This document shows, in pieces, positions 34,944 to 45,810 of a stretch of 64,000 nucleotides of DNA. The notes under the pieces are model-generated. The model had not been told where the DNA came from. It saw nothing but the letters and a program-made list of their open reading frames with translations, and searched no databases. Position 1 is the stretch's first letter; every line of letters begins with the position of its first letter. The position numbers and the translations under genes were made by a program. This stretch comes from Tissierella praeacuta_A (GTDB lineage: Bacteria > Bacillota > Clostridia > Tissierellales > Tissierellaceae). The stretch covers positions 1-64,000 of the forward strand of contig NZ_JBEBOY010000015.1 of assembly GCF_040396155.1 (NCBI RefSeq), read 5' to 3'.

Positions 34944-36350
34944 ATGGAAAGAAAAAAGACATTTATTGAAGATATTGATAGAGGAATCTATGATATCAAA
35001 AATGAATTTACCTACAAATATAAAACTGATAAAGGATTAACTCCTGAAATAATAATGGAAATTTCAAAGGAAAAAAATGAACCTCAATGGATGACTGATT
35101 TTAGATTAAAATCATTAGAAATATATAATAGTAAGCCAATACCTACTTGGGGAGTGGATTTATCAGAGCTTGATATGGAAAATATAATAACCTATATTAG
35201 ACCAGATGCAGATATGAAGCATAACTGGAATGATGTACCTGAAGATATAAAGAAAACCTTTGAATTATTAGGACTCCCACAGGCAGAGAGAGAATCTTTA
35301 GCAGGAGTAGGAGCACAATATGATTCAGAGGTTGTATATCACAATATCCGACAGGAATTAGTAGACCAAGGTGTAGTATATACTGATATGGAAACTGCCT
35401 TAGAAAAATATGAAGATATAGTTAAAGAATATTTTATGAAGCTTGTTCCTCCAAGTGATCATAAATTTGCTGCCCTACATGGAGCTGTTTGGTCCGGTGG
35501 TTCCTTTGTCTATGTACCTGAAGGAATTCAAGTAGATATTCCACTGCAATCATATTTCAGGCTTAATGCACCGGGGGCTGGACAATTTGAGCATACTCTA
35601 ATAATTGTAGAGAAAGGTTCAAAACTTCATTTCATCGAAGGCTGTTCAGCACCAAAATATAAAGTAAATAATCTTCATGCTGGCTGCGTTGAACTTTTTA
35701 TAAAGGAAAATGCAAGTCTAAGATATAGCACCATAGAAAATTGGTCTAGGAATATGTATAACCTAAATACCAAAAGAGCTGTTGTAGATAAAAATGGTAC
35801 TATTGAATGGGTTTCTGGCTCCTTTGGCTCTAAGGTTTCCATGCTCTATCCTATGAGCATATTAAGAGGAGAAGGTGCAAGATCTGAATTTACAGGAATT
35901 ACCTTTGCAGCAAAGGGACAACATTTAGATACTGGTACAAAAGTTGTTCATGCAGCCCCGCATACAACATCAACTGTTAATTCCAAATCTATTTCTAAAG
36001 ATGGAGGTTATGCATTTTATAGAGGACTACTTAAAGTAACTAAGGATGCTTATGGCTGTAAATCATCAGTATCCTGTGAATCATTGATGCTTGACAATAA
36101 ATCTAAATCAGATACTTTACCAATAATAGAATTAAATAATGATAATATAGATATCGGTCATGAAGCCAAAATCGGTAGAATTAGTGATGAAGCTATTTTT
36201 TATCTTATGAGTAGAGGAATTAGTGAAGAAGAAGCCAAGGCTATGATAGTTAGAGGTTTTGTAGAACCAATAACTAAAGAGCTTCCTCTTGAATATGCTG
36301 TTGAATTAAACAATTTAATTAATATAGAGCTAGAAGGCTCTATTGGATAA
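34944..36350 (+). CDS. sufB: Fe-S cluster assembly scaffold protein SufB
   Basis: The 468-residue protein is the scaffold on which SufBCD assembles clusters. Family segments include GIYDIKNEFTYKYKTDKGLTPEIIMEIS at the start, QYDSEVVYHNI near 131, VWSGGSFVYVPEGIQVDIPLQSYFRLN near 183, HFIEGCSAPKY near 220 and YPMSILRGEGARSEF near 292. A longer frame begins at 34884 but overlaps sufC; AGAGGTGAAG lies just before the ATG at 34944, which also gives the family N-terminus. It follows sufC by 10 bases. Confidence 0.97.
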   Translation: MERKKTFIEDIDRGIYDIKNEFTYKYKTDKGLTPEIIMEISKEKNEPQWMTDFRLKSLEIYNSKPIPTWGVDLSELDMENIITYIRPDADMKHNWNDVPEDIKKTFELLGLPQAERESLAGVGAQYDSEVVYHNIRQELVDQGVVYTDMETALEKYEDIVKEYFMKLVPPSDHKFAALHGAVWSGGSFVYVPEGIQVDIPLQSYFRLNAPGAGQFEHTLIIVEKGSKLHFIEGCSAPKYKVNNLHAGCVELFIKENASLRYSTIENWSRNMYNLNTKRAVVDKNGTIEWVSGSFGSKVSMLYPMSILRGEGARSEFTGITFAAKGQHLDTGTKVVHAAPHTTSTVNSKSISKDGGYAFYRGLLKVTKDAYGCKSSVSCESLMLDNKSKSDTLPIIELNNDNIDIGHEAKIGRISDEAIFYLMSRGISEEEAKAMIVRGFVEPITKELPLEYAVELNNLINIELEGSIG

Positions 36351-36361
36351 GGAGGGATAAA

Positions 36362-37406
36362 ATGCTTTGGAAAAGAATTGGATTGGAAGATTTTAAATTT
36401 CCTAATGTTATAAACTATAAAAAGGATTATATAAATTTAATAGATGAACTCCCTACTGGAGTAAAATTAAATAAAATAAGTGAAGATAATAATGATTACT
36501 TTAATATAAATGAGGTCAACGGACTAGGGGATAAATTTATTTCCTTTGTTAAGGAATATTATAACAGCGGTATAGCTTTATCCCTTCCTAAAAACATCAA
36601 AATTATCAATCCTATAAAAATTGAATTTAATATGGATAATGAAAATCCTATTGTTATGGATAAAAATATTATTATAGCTGAATCAGGTAGTGAGGTAACT
36701 TTAGTTATTGACTATAGCTCTAGTGAAAAAGTAGAAGGCTTTCACAATGGACTCACAGTTGTATATGCAAAGGAAAACTCTGTAGTTAATATAATAAAAA
36801 TTCAAAGGATGAATGATATTTCATATAATTTTGATTCAAATATTGCTTTTGTAGAAGGTCAAGGAAAAGTAAATTGGATCTCAGTAGAATTGGGAAGTAA
36901 TATTAGTGGTTCTAATTATTCTACATTTTTAGAAGGTGAATCAAGTGAATCTAATCTTTCTTCTTTATATCTAGGAGATGGTACACGTAAAATGGACTTA
37001 GGCTATTCTATGACACACCAAGGTCCTAGAAGCATAAGTAATATTGAAACTAAAGGCGTTCTCAAAGATAAGTCACGAAAAATATTTAGAGGAAATCTTG
37101 ACTTTAAAAGAGGGGCTAGGCATTCTAAAGGAGCTGAAGAAGAATACGTAATATTACTTGATCCTACTGTGAAATCTGACTCCATCCCCGCATTATTATG
37201 TGATGAAGATGATGTAGAAGGAGAACATGCTGCAAGTGCAGGACAAATTGATGAAAACAGGCTTTTTTATCTTATGAGCAGAGGCCTAAATGAAAGAGAG
37301 GCAAAAAAATTAATTATAGAGGCATCCTTTAGACCAATAATTGATAAAATTCCATTTGACTATTTACGCAAATTAATTAGTAATGAAGTTGAGAGGAGAC
37401 TTATAA

Positions 37407-37414
<8 letters not shown>
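36362..37414 (+). CDS. sufD: Fe-S cluster assembly protein SufD
   Basis: The 350-residue protein is the SufB paralogue that completes the SufBC2D complex. The shared C-terminal beta-helix core is visible in SDSIPALLCDEDDVEGEHAASAGQIDENRLFYLMSRGLNEREAKKLIIEASF (about 276-328), with the conserved His in GEHAA. The N-terminal part is more divergent and shorter than in E. coli SufD (423 residues). The ribosome site AAGGAGGG is strong. It overlaps sufS by 8 bases. Confidence 0.94.
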
Positions 37415-38634
<1,220 letters not shown>

Positions 38635-38645
<11 letters not shown>

Positions 38646-39069
38646 TTCAATATATACAGAGCTTATTATGGAGCATAATAAAAGCGGACATAATAAGAAG
38701 TCCTTATTAAATCCAGATATTACTGAAAGAGGTCATAATCCTAGCTGTGGTGATGATATAAGTTTACAATTGAAACTTGAAGGAAATATAATAAAAAATG
38801 CTTCATTTACTGGAACTGGATGTGCCATATCTCAAGCATCTACATCTATGATGATAGATTTAATAAAGGGCATAACTATAAAAGAAGCATTAGATTTAGT
38901 AGAAATCTTTATAGGAATGATAAAAAAAGAAGTCACTGATGAAAGTGAATTAGAAAAATTAGAAGATGCTATAGTTCTTCAAAATATTTCTAATATGCCC
39001 GCTAGAGTAAAATGTGCAGTTTTATCATGGCATACATTGAAGGAAGCAATACAAGATAAAGAGATTTAG
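38635..39069 (+). CDS. sufU: Zinc-dependent sulfurtransferase SufU
   Basis: The 144-residue protein is IscU-like and, in Firmicutes, accepts the persulfide from SufS with the help of a bound zinc. The ligand positions are NPSCGDDI near residue 38 (Cys and Asp), GTGCAISQASTSMM near 62 and RVKCAVLSW near 122. The insertion between the second and third cysteines that marks SufU, compared with IscU, is present. It is the last gene of the operon and is followed by a strong terminator. Confidence 0.95.
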
Positions 39070-39146
39070 CAATCTTTATCTATATTTTGTAATATACTTT
39101 TTATTGTGAGTCATGCTTAAATTTTTTCCTTTTTATTTTTATATAG

Positions 39147-39190
39147 AAAAGCTATCCCAAACTTTTATTTTGAGATAGCTTTTTCTTTTT
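39147..39190 (+). terminator. Terminator of the suf operon
   Basis: A 10-bp stem (AAAAGCTATC / GATAGCTTTT) with a 17-base loop is followed by TTTCTTTTT on the plus strand. Confidence 0.9.
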
Positions 39191-39353
39191 TTATCATACT
39201 TATATTAATAAATTACCTTACCTTATTCACCTTTAGGCTTTAATATATTCTCTTTGAAAAATCGCCATATAATTTATATCATGCCATTTTTGAATAGAAC
39301 TGGATTTTTGTGTTTCCCGTCTATATATAACATAGTTCTCAACTGAAGGTATC

Positions 39354-40448
39354 CTACTGTCTAGCAGATGTAGATACTTCATATGCTTCTGGATGATTGT
39401 TTAAGATAGATATCTTCAATAAAATCATATTATAAAGTTTTCTAGTTACCTTGTCAAAAGCAGGAGAAATTACTAAAGTAACTAATAAACATAATACTAA
39501 ATATAAATAAGTATTATGAGAGATTATATTATTATTTTTAAATATCATCATAGGAATTCTTTGCAGAATATATATGCTAAATACATGCTTCCCAATCCAA
39601 TTTAATATAAAATTATTAAATGAAACTTTCATAGTAACTAAAATAACTAAACAAACAAATAGTAATGACAATACTTGATGAATTATTAATTTATTATGCT
39701 TAAATAAATACGTAAATCCAAATAAAGTTAATAATATTACTAACGATAGTAAGTAACTAATATTATTTGCTAATACTATCTTTTCTATTTGCTCCCTATA
39801 AAGAGAAAACCACATCCCTGCTACATAGCAGAAAATTGTATCATACCAGCAAGATGGCTTAAAAGTATGCATAACTAAAACATAAATACCAGAAAGAACA
39901 GTAACACAACTTATGGCCATTCTATATTTATTCTTAAATATTTTAAAAGAAACAAAGGTGAATAAATAAGTTAATAATACTGCGAATATATACCAGTTAC
40001 TGTTACCAACAGACTTCCAACCTATAAATGAAAGAACAATAGTTGCAATATCATACTTATATCCAATAATAAGACGTAAAATTAAAAACAATAAAACAGC
40101 TATGTCAAAGTCAAATAATACTTTTAAAATACGTTTCGTAGGAATCTCATTGACATATCCTTCCTTTTTCTTTTTAATAGACTCTAATATTCCATAACCA
40201 GAATAAAAAAGAAACATAGTTACTACTAATTGTCCTAAAAAATTACGTATTGTTAAATATGGTATATCAAAAATATTATTCAGTTTTACATACTGAACAA
40301 AATGACTTAAAAATATAAGTAAAACAAATATTCCTTTTATCGATGTAGTTTTTTCAACTGACATATAGTCTAGATGATAATTACCTATTGTTGAATATTT
40401 CATTTTATAAGCACAAATACCTAGTATCATAAATAAGAAAAATATCAT
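39354..40448 (-). CDS. Acyltransferase family 3-like membrane protein
   Basis: The 364-residue protein has about ten hydrophobic helices. It opens with a segment like the acyltransferase-3 family (SVEKTTSIKGIFVLLIFLSHFVQY near residue 30, with the conserved His), followed by VTMFLFYSGYGILESIKKK near 76 and ILNWIGKHVFSIYILQRIPMMIF near 283. Such proteins O-acylate wall polymers or exported glycans and lipids. AGGGGGG precedes the ATG. It stands alone, convergent with suf, and no neighbouring glycan genes help to define its target. Confidence 0.75.
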   Translation of the reverse strand: MIFFLFMILGICAYKMKYSTIGNYHLDYMSVEKTTSIKGIFVLLIFLSHFVQYVKLNNIFDIPYLTIRNFLGQLVVTMFLFYSGYGILESIKKKKEGYVNEIPTKRILKVLFDFDIAVLLFLILRLIIGYKYDIATIVLSFIGWKSVGNSNWYIFAVLLTYLFTFVSFKIFKNKYRMAISCVTVLSGIYVLVMHTFKPSCWYDTIFCYVAGMWFSLYREQIEKIVLANNISYLLSLVILLTLFGFTYLFKHNKLIIHQVLSLLFVCLVILVTMKVSFNNFILNWIGKHVFSIYILQRIPMMIFKNNNIISHNTYLYLVLCLLVTLVISPAFDKVTRKLYNMILLKISILNNHPEAYEVSTSARQ

Positions 40449-40710
40449 AAAAAAATCCCCCCTATATTATTGGAACTTAAGAACAAGCATTTTATCCCGT
40501 TTTCTTTTTTGTTAAATTAACTTCTTATACTTATTTTCTATATGTAAAAAGTATTTTTAGTAATTATATCACTTCTGAAGTATATAGTAATCATAAAACA
40601 TTTACTACATATTTTTCAAAATTTCAAAACCAAAAAACGATTTCCATTTCATTACATGTCTCTAATTCCAGTAAAATAATTTCAAAAAAATTATTAATCT
40701 TAAAAACTTA
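40449..40710. other. A+T-rich gap without a recognisable gene
   Basis: I see no credible frame, hairpin or repeat here apart from the promoter that begins at 40711. It should contain the minus-strand promoter of the acyltransferase-like gene. Confidence 0.5.
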
Positions 40711-40739
40711 TTGACAAATTTAGATTAAAATTATATAAC
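40711..40739 (+). promoter_or_regulatory. Strong sigma-A promoter with no obvious gene of its own
   Basis: TTGACA (40711-40716) and TATAAC (40734-40739) are exactly 17 bases apart. It points toward the c-di-AMP riboswitch about 320 bases downstream, which has a nearer promoter of its own. The 280 bases between show no credible frame, so it may make a long leader or a small RNA. Confidence 0.6.
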
Positions 40740-41018
40740 CAATCTAAACTTAATATGTTTATTTAGTGTGAATTAGTGTAATGTTCAAAACTAGAGCTCA
40801 CATTTCATAGATTATAAGGTAAAATGGTATCTATGTCAAGGACAGTTCAAAAAAGAAAATTAAGAAGTTCTAGAGTGTCTTACTTTGTCACTTGAAGACT
40901 CTATAAGACCAGTATTTATCTATGCTTTAAATATATATAAATTCTTTATACTTAATGATATAAATGGCCATTATACTATATTTTACCTATGCAATTTTTG
41001 GTATATCCTTATTTTGTG

Positions 41019-41047
41019 TTTACATAATAATGGTCTTCTTATATAAT
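41019..41047 (+). promoter_or_regulatory. Sigma-A promoter of the riboswitch-hydrolase unit
   Basis: TTTACA (41019-41024) and TATAAT (41042-41047) are separated by 17 bases. The predicted start near 41054 is only a few bases before the aptamer. Confidence 0.8.
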
Positions 41048-41061
41048 AACCATATTGCATG

Positions 41062-41188
41062 CAATTATAACTGCTGAATCCTAATATTATTAGGTACGGA
41101 GGAACCATTTAAGGGGTTAATCCACATCTTGTGGTAGGGAGCCTTCTATCCCGAGCCCGTCAGCTAACTTCGGAAGCATAATTACGGA
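41062..41188 (+). ncRNA. c-di-AMP riboswitch (ydaO/yuaA type)
   Basis: The leader contains the ydaO landmarks in order: CTGCTGAATCCT, GGTACGGAGGAACC, AAGGGGTTAATCC, a GTAGGGAGCC loop, then TATCCCGAGCCCGTCAGCTAAC and the closing segment GGAAGCATAATTAC. This RNA senses cyclic di-AMP, usually turning genes off at high ligand. It ends directly against the ribosome site of a cell-wall hydrolase gene, a well known ydaO target class. No classical terminator is visible between aptamer and gene, so control may be at translation. The boundaries are approximate. Confidence 0.9.
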
Positions 41189-41198
41189 AGGAGTGTGT

Positions 41199-41924
41199 AT
41201 GCCAATGAAAGGCAAAAAAGCATTATCAATTTTAATAGTTTTAACATTGTTATTGGTACCAATGAGTGGAGCGTTTGCAAGTGGAAATTATATAACATTG
41301 AAGTATTGTAGTAAGGGAAATGCAGTTTCTAAACTTCAACAACAATTAAAAAGTCGTGGATATTATACCATCGCTGTAGATGGTATCTATGGCAAGCTTA
41401 CTGAAAAAGCTGTTATTAACTTTCAAAAAGATAATAAGTTAACCATTGACGGTATTGCAGGAAAACAAACTCAAGCAACATTAAATAGTAAAACTACTGC
41501 AGCAGCAACTAAAACTGCTACTGTTTCAAGAGGAACTAGCTCCTCTAAAGCCTATAATCAAGATGATTTATATTGGTTAGCTAGAATTATTGAGGCAGAA
41601 GCAAGCGGAGAATCATATAAGGGAAAAGTAGCTGTTGGAAGTGTAATTCTTAATAGAGTTAACTCTAAAGAATTTCCCAACACTGTATATGGTGTAATCT
41701 TTGAGTATTATGGTAAAATTCCTCAATTTAGCCCAGTTGCTGAAGGAACAATCTATAATACTCCATCAGAAGAAAGTATAAAAGCAGCTAAAGAAGCCAT
41801 TAATGGAGCAAAACCAGTAGGTAATTCAACATATTTCTTTAATCCAGCAAAAGCAGCAGGAACCTGGATTGTAAAGAATAAAACCTATGTAACTAAAATA
41901 GGTGGACATAGTTTTTATGCATAA
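41199..41924 (+). CDS. Exported cell wall hydrolase (SleB/CwlJ type) with peptidoglycan-binding domain
   Basis: The 241-residue protein has a signal peptide (MPMKGKKALSILIVLTLLLVPMSGAFA), a PG_binding_1 domain (about 33-92; KGNAVSKLQQQLKSRGYYTIAVDGIYG, GIAGKQTQATL) and a Hydrolase_2 (SleB) domain (about 115-241; DDLYWLARIIEAEASGES with the catalytic Glu, VGSVILNRVNSKEFPNTV, STYFFNP). Such enzymes are lytic transglycosylase-like and act on cortex or vegetative wall. GGAAGGAG at 41186-41193 sits right before the ATG at 41199; a GTG at 41193 overlaps that site and is not used. The c-di-AMP riboswitch upstream ties wall opening to osmotic or wall stress. Confidence 0.93.
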   Translation: MPMKGKKALSILIVLTLLLVPMSGAFASGNYITLKYCSKGNAVSKLQQQLKSRGYYTIAVDGIYGKLTEKAVINFQKDNKLTIDGIAGKQTQATLNSKTTAAATKTATVSRGTSSSKAYNQDDLYWLARIIEAEASGESYKGKVAVGSVILNRVNSKEFPNTVYGVIFEYYGKIPQFSPVAEGTIYNTPSEESIKAAKEAINGAKPVGNSTYFFNPAKAAGTWIVKNKTYVTKIGGHSFYA

Positions 41925-41985
41925 CATTCTCAAAGGTGTAGACAGTTTTGTCTACACCTTTTTTAACTCAATAAAATAGATTTTA

Positions 41986-43458
41986 TTAGATTTTTATTAT
42001 TCCCTCATTGCAAATAGGAAAAACAATCTCAAAGCAAGTTGTTTTTTTCGTGTCCATAAGTCTTATTTTTCCCCCTTGACTTTCAACAAGACTCTTAACC
42101 AATGAAAGTCCAAGACCTGTACCTGAAAAATCTTTACTTCTATTTTTATCTACAGTATAAAATGGCTCAAATATTTTATCTCTATGCTCTTTTTCTATTC
42201 CAATACCTGTGTCTTCAACTTCAATATAGTTATTATATTCTTTAATATAGTTTCTTACATATATCCGTCCATCTCTCAAATTATATTTTATTGCATTATC
42301 TATAATATTTATAAATATCTGCATAAAGCTTTCAGTATCTATGAAAATATATGCATCTTGAAGATTGTCCATTATTTCAATACCAAATTTAGAAGCTTTT
42401 CCTTCCATTCTCATACAAATATCTTCAAGAAGTTTTTTTGTATTAACCTTATTTTTCTTAAACTCAAAACTATACTTTTCTACTTTAGATAAAGAAAGAA
42501 TATTTTCAACCATATTATCTAATCGTTTCAATTCCTTCTCTGCTATTAACTTTGACCTACAGCACATTTCTTCATCATCTTTATACATACTCATTAAATC
42601 TATTTGAGCCTTCAGCACTGTCAAAGGAGTTTTAAACTCATGAGTAATATTACCTATAAATTCCTTTTGCTGTTTTTCAAGTTTTCCAAGCTTTTTTATG
42701 GCTAACTCTAATTTTTCCTTTTCAATAGTTATATCTTCAACATTTTGTTTTATTGTTCTAGCCATAGAAAATATTCCTAAACTAAGACTTTCCAATTCAT
42801 CACCAGACTCTAGTTTCACAATAGAATCATAGTTTTCTTTTTCTATTGCTTCAACAGAATATCTTAATTTTAAAATATTCCCTGCTATCTTTGAAAAATA
42901 CATAATTCCAACTAAAGAAGCAAGAGATATGAACATTATGCCTATTCTATAAAACAACAGTTTAATATCTCTATATAGAATACTTTCCCTTGTGGTATTA
43001 TACATGATTTCAAGTACACCTATTTGTTTATTAAAATCATATATAGGTGCAAGATAAACTATTTTATCTCCATTCTTCTCATAAATACTCTGATCTTTCA
43101 ATGCATTTATCATAATATCTGGAGGTTTTCTGTCTATAAATATATTATCTCCCCTACATAATATTTGCCCTTCCATATCATATAAAGTAATAGGCAAATT
43201 TATTATTCTTTTCAAATTCAGCATTAAATTTTCTGCTTCTCTTACATAATATTCTTCAAAATTATTAGAATCAGAAGATATATAGCTTTCCCTAATATAT
43301 AAGTTGGCATTTTTACTATTCTCTTGAAGTAATTCTTCATAGTATCCTCTTTGGTTATATGAAACTCCTCTTAACATAAAAAAACCTGTAAGCATTATAC
43401 TTATTATTAAAAGTAGTACTATAAATAAGGTCCATTTTATCTTTATACTAAATCTCAT
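41986..43458 (-). CDS. Sensor histidine kinase
   Basis: The 490-residue protein has two membrane helices (about 8-28 and 161-185) framing a 130-residue extracellular sensor domain, then a HAMP-like linker and coiled coil. HisKA (EFIGNITHEFKTPLTVLKAQIDLM near 266, phospho-His in the H box) and HATPase_c (NIIDNAIKYN, EVEDTGIGIEKEH, GTGLGLSLVKSL) follow. The preceding TTG in frame is less likely than the ATG at 43458, which has TAGGAAA upstream. It overlaps the response regulator gene, so the two are one system. The signal is unknown. Confidence 0.93.
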   Translation of the reverse strand: MRFSIKIKWTLFIVLLLIISIMLTGFFMLRGVSYNQRGYYEELLQENSKNANLYIRESYISSDSNNFEEYYVREAENLMLNLKRIINLPITLYDMEGQILCRGDNIFIDRKPPDIMINALKDQSIYEKNGDKIVYLAPIYDFNKQIGVLEIMYNTTRESILYRDIKLLFYRIGIMFISLASLVGIMYFSKIAGNILKLRYSVEAIEKENYDSIVKLESGDELESLSLGIFSMARTIKQNVEDITIEKEKLELAIKKLGKLEKQQKEFIGNITHEFKTPLTVLKAQIDLMSMYKDDEEMCCRSKLIAEKELKRLDNMVENILSLSKVEKYSFEFKKNKVNTKKLLEDICMRMEGKASKFGIEIMDNLQDAYIFIDTESFMQIFINIIDNAIKYNLRDGRIYVRNYIKEYNNYIEVEDTGIGIEKEHRDKIFEPFYTVDKNRSKDFSGTGLGLSLVKSLVESQGGKIRLMDTKKTTCFEIVFPICNEGIIKI

Positions 43459-44212
43459 CAAAATTTCCTACCGCCTTATATCCTACTCTAGCTATGGTCT
43501 TTATCAGTTCTCCATATCTTCCTAATTTTTTTCTAATTCTTTGAACATGTACATCTACTGTTCGTGTTCCTCCTAAATAGTCCATATCCCATACTTTTTC
43601 CAGAATTTCATCCCTAGAAAATACATGTCTAGGATTTTCAAAGAGAAAAACTAATAAATCAAATTCCTTAGGCTTAAGTTCAACTATTTTCCCATCTATC
43701 TGTACAATGCGTTCAATTAAATCTATATTTAGACCTTCCAAATTGATTATTGATATATTATTTGAATTTGGTTCAAAAGGTATTCTATTAATTCTTCTGC
43801 ACAATGATTTAACTCTAGCTAAAAGCTCTAGCATCTCAAATGGCTTGGTTAAATAGTCATCTGCTCCTAATTCTAGACCTATGACTTTATCTACTAAATC
43901 ATTTTTTGCCGTAAGCATAAGAATCCCTATATGACTATTCTTTTCAATTCTCTTACATACTTCATATCCATCATATTTAGGTATCATAATATCCAAAACA
44001 ACTACATCTGGATTAAAACTTTTTATTTTTTCTAAGGCTTCTTCCCCATCATATGCCACATCCACATTATAATATTCTCTTTTTAATGCATATGCTATTG
44101 AATCAGCAATAGCTCTTTCATCATCAACAACTAAAACTTTAAACATGGTCTTTACTTCATTATCTTTAATTATATTATTTATAATAATTAATTCACCACC
44201 TACATAATTCAT
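43448..44212 (-). CDS. OmpR/PhoB-family response regulator
   Basis: The protein contains a receiver domain (KVLVVDDERAIADSI; phospho-acceptor Asp in VVVLDIMIPKYDGYEV; Lys in DYLTKPFE) and a C-terminal winged helix (FDLLVFLFENPRHVFSRDEILEKVWDMDYLGGTRTVDVHVQRIRKKLG). The longest start at 44212 has AAGGAA upstream but adds 22 residues that the family lacks. The Met at 44146 gives the usual N-terminus but has only a weak ribosome site, so the start is unsettled. It is co-transcribed with the kinase gene (overlap). Targets are unknown; the neighbouring membrane-anchored protein gene is a candidate. Confidence 0.93.
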   Translation of the reverse strand: MNYVGGELIIINNIIKDNEVKTMFKVLVVDDERAIADSIAYALKREYYNVDVAYDGEEALEKIKSFNPDVVVLDIMIPKYDGYEVCKRIEKNSHIGILMLTAKNDLVDKVIGLELGADDYLTKPFEMLELLARVKSLCRRINRIPFEPNSNNISIINLEGLNIDLIERIVQIDGKIVELKPKEFDLLVFLFENPRHVFSRDEILEKVWDMDYLGGTRTVDVHVQRIRKKLGRYGELIKTIARVGYKAVGNFDEI

Positions 44213-44284
44213 TCTATTTATTCCTTCCCTAAAATTTTATAATCCAAATATGAATATAAAATTTCATATAAAAAATTAAAAACT

Positions 44285-44320
44285 ATGATAAAATACAATC
44301 AATTGATTGTATTTTATCAT
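44285..44320 (-). terminator. Terminator after the propeller-like protein gene
   Basis: A perfect 36-base palindrome (arms ATGATAAAATACAATCAA and its complement) with almost no loop lies 15-50 bases past the stop codon, ending in TTTTATCAT. Confidence 0.85.
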
Positions 44321-44334
44321 TATCCTAGTAAATA

Positions 44335-45531
44335 TCAATCGTTTAATTTTACTATACTGGTAACATAATAGTAAGATTTATTTCCATCAACTTTACGAGA
44401 AGTCATAAAAAATCCTTTTGAAGAATGATTCCAGTAAGCATGCCCTATTGCTTCAGGAAATATTTTTATCTTTTCATCTGTATTTAAATCGTAAACATAT
44501 ACACTGTCTGCACTTGTTGTCTTTCCATCAAAATAATATACAGCTTTGCTCTTATTTGGTGATTCTGTCACTGATAAATAAGGTTTACCTTCCTCTATTA
44601 TCTTAACTTCCTCACCATTCACATTTATCTTCCATAAAATCGCATTTCCACTTTTATTCCATTCTATTTTAGTCCTCTTTGAATTGTCAGAAGTCCATTT
44701 CTTAAGTCCTTCTACACCTACCTTGTATGTTTTTTCATCCATATCATAGGTAAATTCTTTGACATTTCCACTCTCTAAAGTAAGTTTATGTTCTTTTAGA
44801 AACATTGATTTAATACCATTATGCTCCTTCTTATGGTTATAATCTGACTCAATTAATTTTCTTCTTTCCCCTTCTACTACTTCATTCCTATAATAAGTGT
44901 CTAAATAATCGTCAAAACTAAAGGAAGTAAAATCACTTAATTTATCTATTAATTCTTTTGGTAAGGATATCTCTTCAACATTACCTTTTACATCACAACG
45001 ATAAACCTTCATACCTGATGCGACAATTACTTGATTGTTTTCTAGATTACTAAACGCTGTCGCCTTTTCTACTAGTTTCGTTGTAGACCTTGACTCTAAA
45101 TCTAATACATAATAATCATATACATTTGCCTCTAAATCACCATTTAGCAATACACTATAAAAAACATATCTCTCGTCCTCAGATATATCTCCTATCCCTA
45201 TCCATTCTTTTTCATTAGCTGTTGCCAATTCTTGAAAGCTCTTATCCTCTGGATTATAAATACAAAGTTTAGCTTTAGGTTTACTTGCATCATCACTAAA
45301 AATAAATTGATCTTTTACTCCTAAAATTTCTCCTCCATTTAACCACTCAACACCTTCGAAAGATTTAACATTATCCATAGATTTAATGGCTAATTGACTG
45401 TCTATTTCAAATTTTTGATTATCTAATACAACTACTGTATTATCCTCTCCACTAGTACTATATACCAATACCCCGCCCATTAGTATGGCAGCAGCTACTG
45501 ACATTAATAATATTTTTTTAGTATTCTTCAT
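44335..45531 (-). CDS. Membrane-anchored extracellular protein, TolB/propeller-like, function unknown
   Basis: The 398-residue protein has one N-terminal membrane helix (MKNTKKILLMSVAAAILMGGVLVYS) and a large extracellular part rich in beta strands. Repeated patterns include LCIYNPEDKSFQEL, ISEDERYVFYSVLL, YYVLDLESRSTTKL, VYVYDLNTDEKIKIFPEAIG and YWNHSSKGFFMTSRK, the look of WD40/TolB-type propeller blades. I do not recognise a specific family. GGAGGAGAGG precedes the ATG. It lies upstream of the two-component genes on the same strand but is separated from them by a terminator. Confidence 0.7.
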   Translation of the reverse strand: MKNTKKILLMSVAAAILMGGVLVYSTSGEDNTVVVLDNQKFEIDSQLAIKSMDNVKSFEGVEWLNGGEILGVKDQFIFSDDASKPKAKLCIYNPEDKSFQELATANEKEWIGIGDISEDERYVFYSVLLNGDLEANVYDYYVLDLESRSTTKLVEKATAFSNLENNQVIVASGMKVYRCDVKGNVEEISLPKELIDKLSDFTSFSFDDYLDTYYRNEVVEGERRKLIESDYNHKKEHNGIKSMFLKEHKLTLESGNVKEFTYDMDEKTYKVGVEGLKKWTSDNSKRTKIEWNKSGNAILWKINVNGEEVKIIEEGKPYLSVTESPNKSKAVYYFDGKTTSADSVYVYDLNTDEKIKIFPEAIGHAYWNHSSKGFFMTSRKVDGNKSYYYVTSIVKLND

Positions 45532-45650
45532 ATTACCTCTCCTCCAATTTCATTTATTAACATCAGTATATATCCTCATTTTATCTAAACAATAACCAAT
45601 ATGTTTCTAATCTGTAAACATTAATAAATTTATTTATACTTTAATAAAAC

Positions 45651-45680
45651 AATCCCCTAGATTGTTAATCTAAGGGGATT
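45651..45680 (-). terminator. Terminator of the M20-metNIQ operon
   Basis: The arms AATCCCCTAGATT and AATCTAAGGGGATT pair with one bulged base and a 3-base loop. On the minus strand a T-rich tail (GTTTTATT) follows. It lies about 130 bases past the metQ stop. Confidence 0.8.
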
Positions 45681-45810
45681 ATAATGCTTAGTATTTTTTA
45701 ATATTTTGAGAAATTTATTTTTTAACCCTATTATTTTATCGGCATTATATATAGATAAAATTAATCTCTCTATAATGGTGGGGATTATTTTTTATATTAT
45801 TAAATTGATT

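Noticed and set aside
45735..45800. A hairpin with a T-run on the plus strand downstream of metQ
   Set aside because: It relies on G-U pairs that work only on the plus strand, where no gene ends; the minus-strand terminator at 45651-45680 is better.
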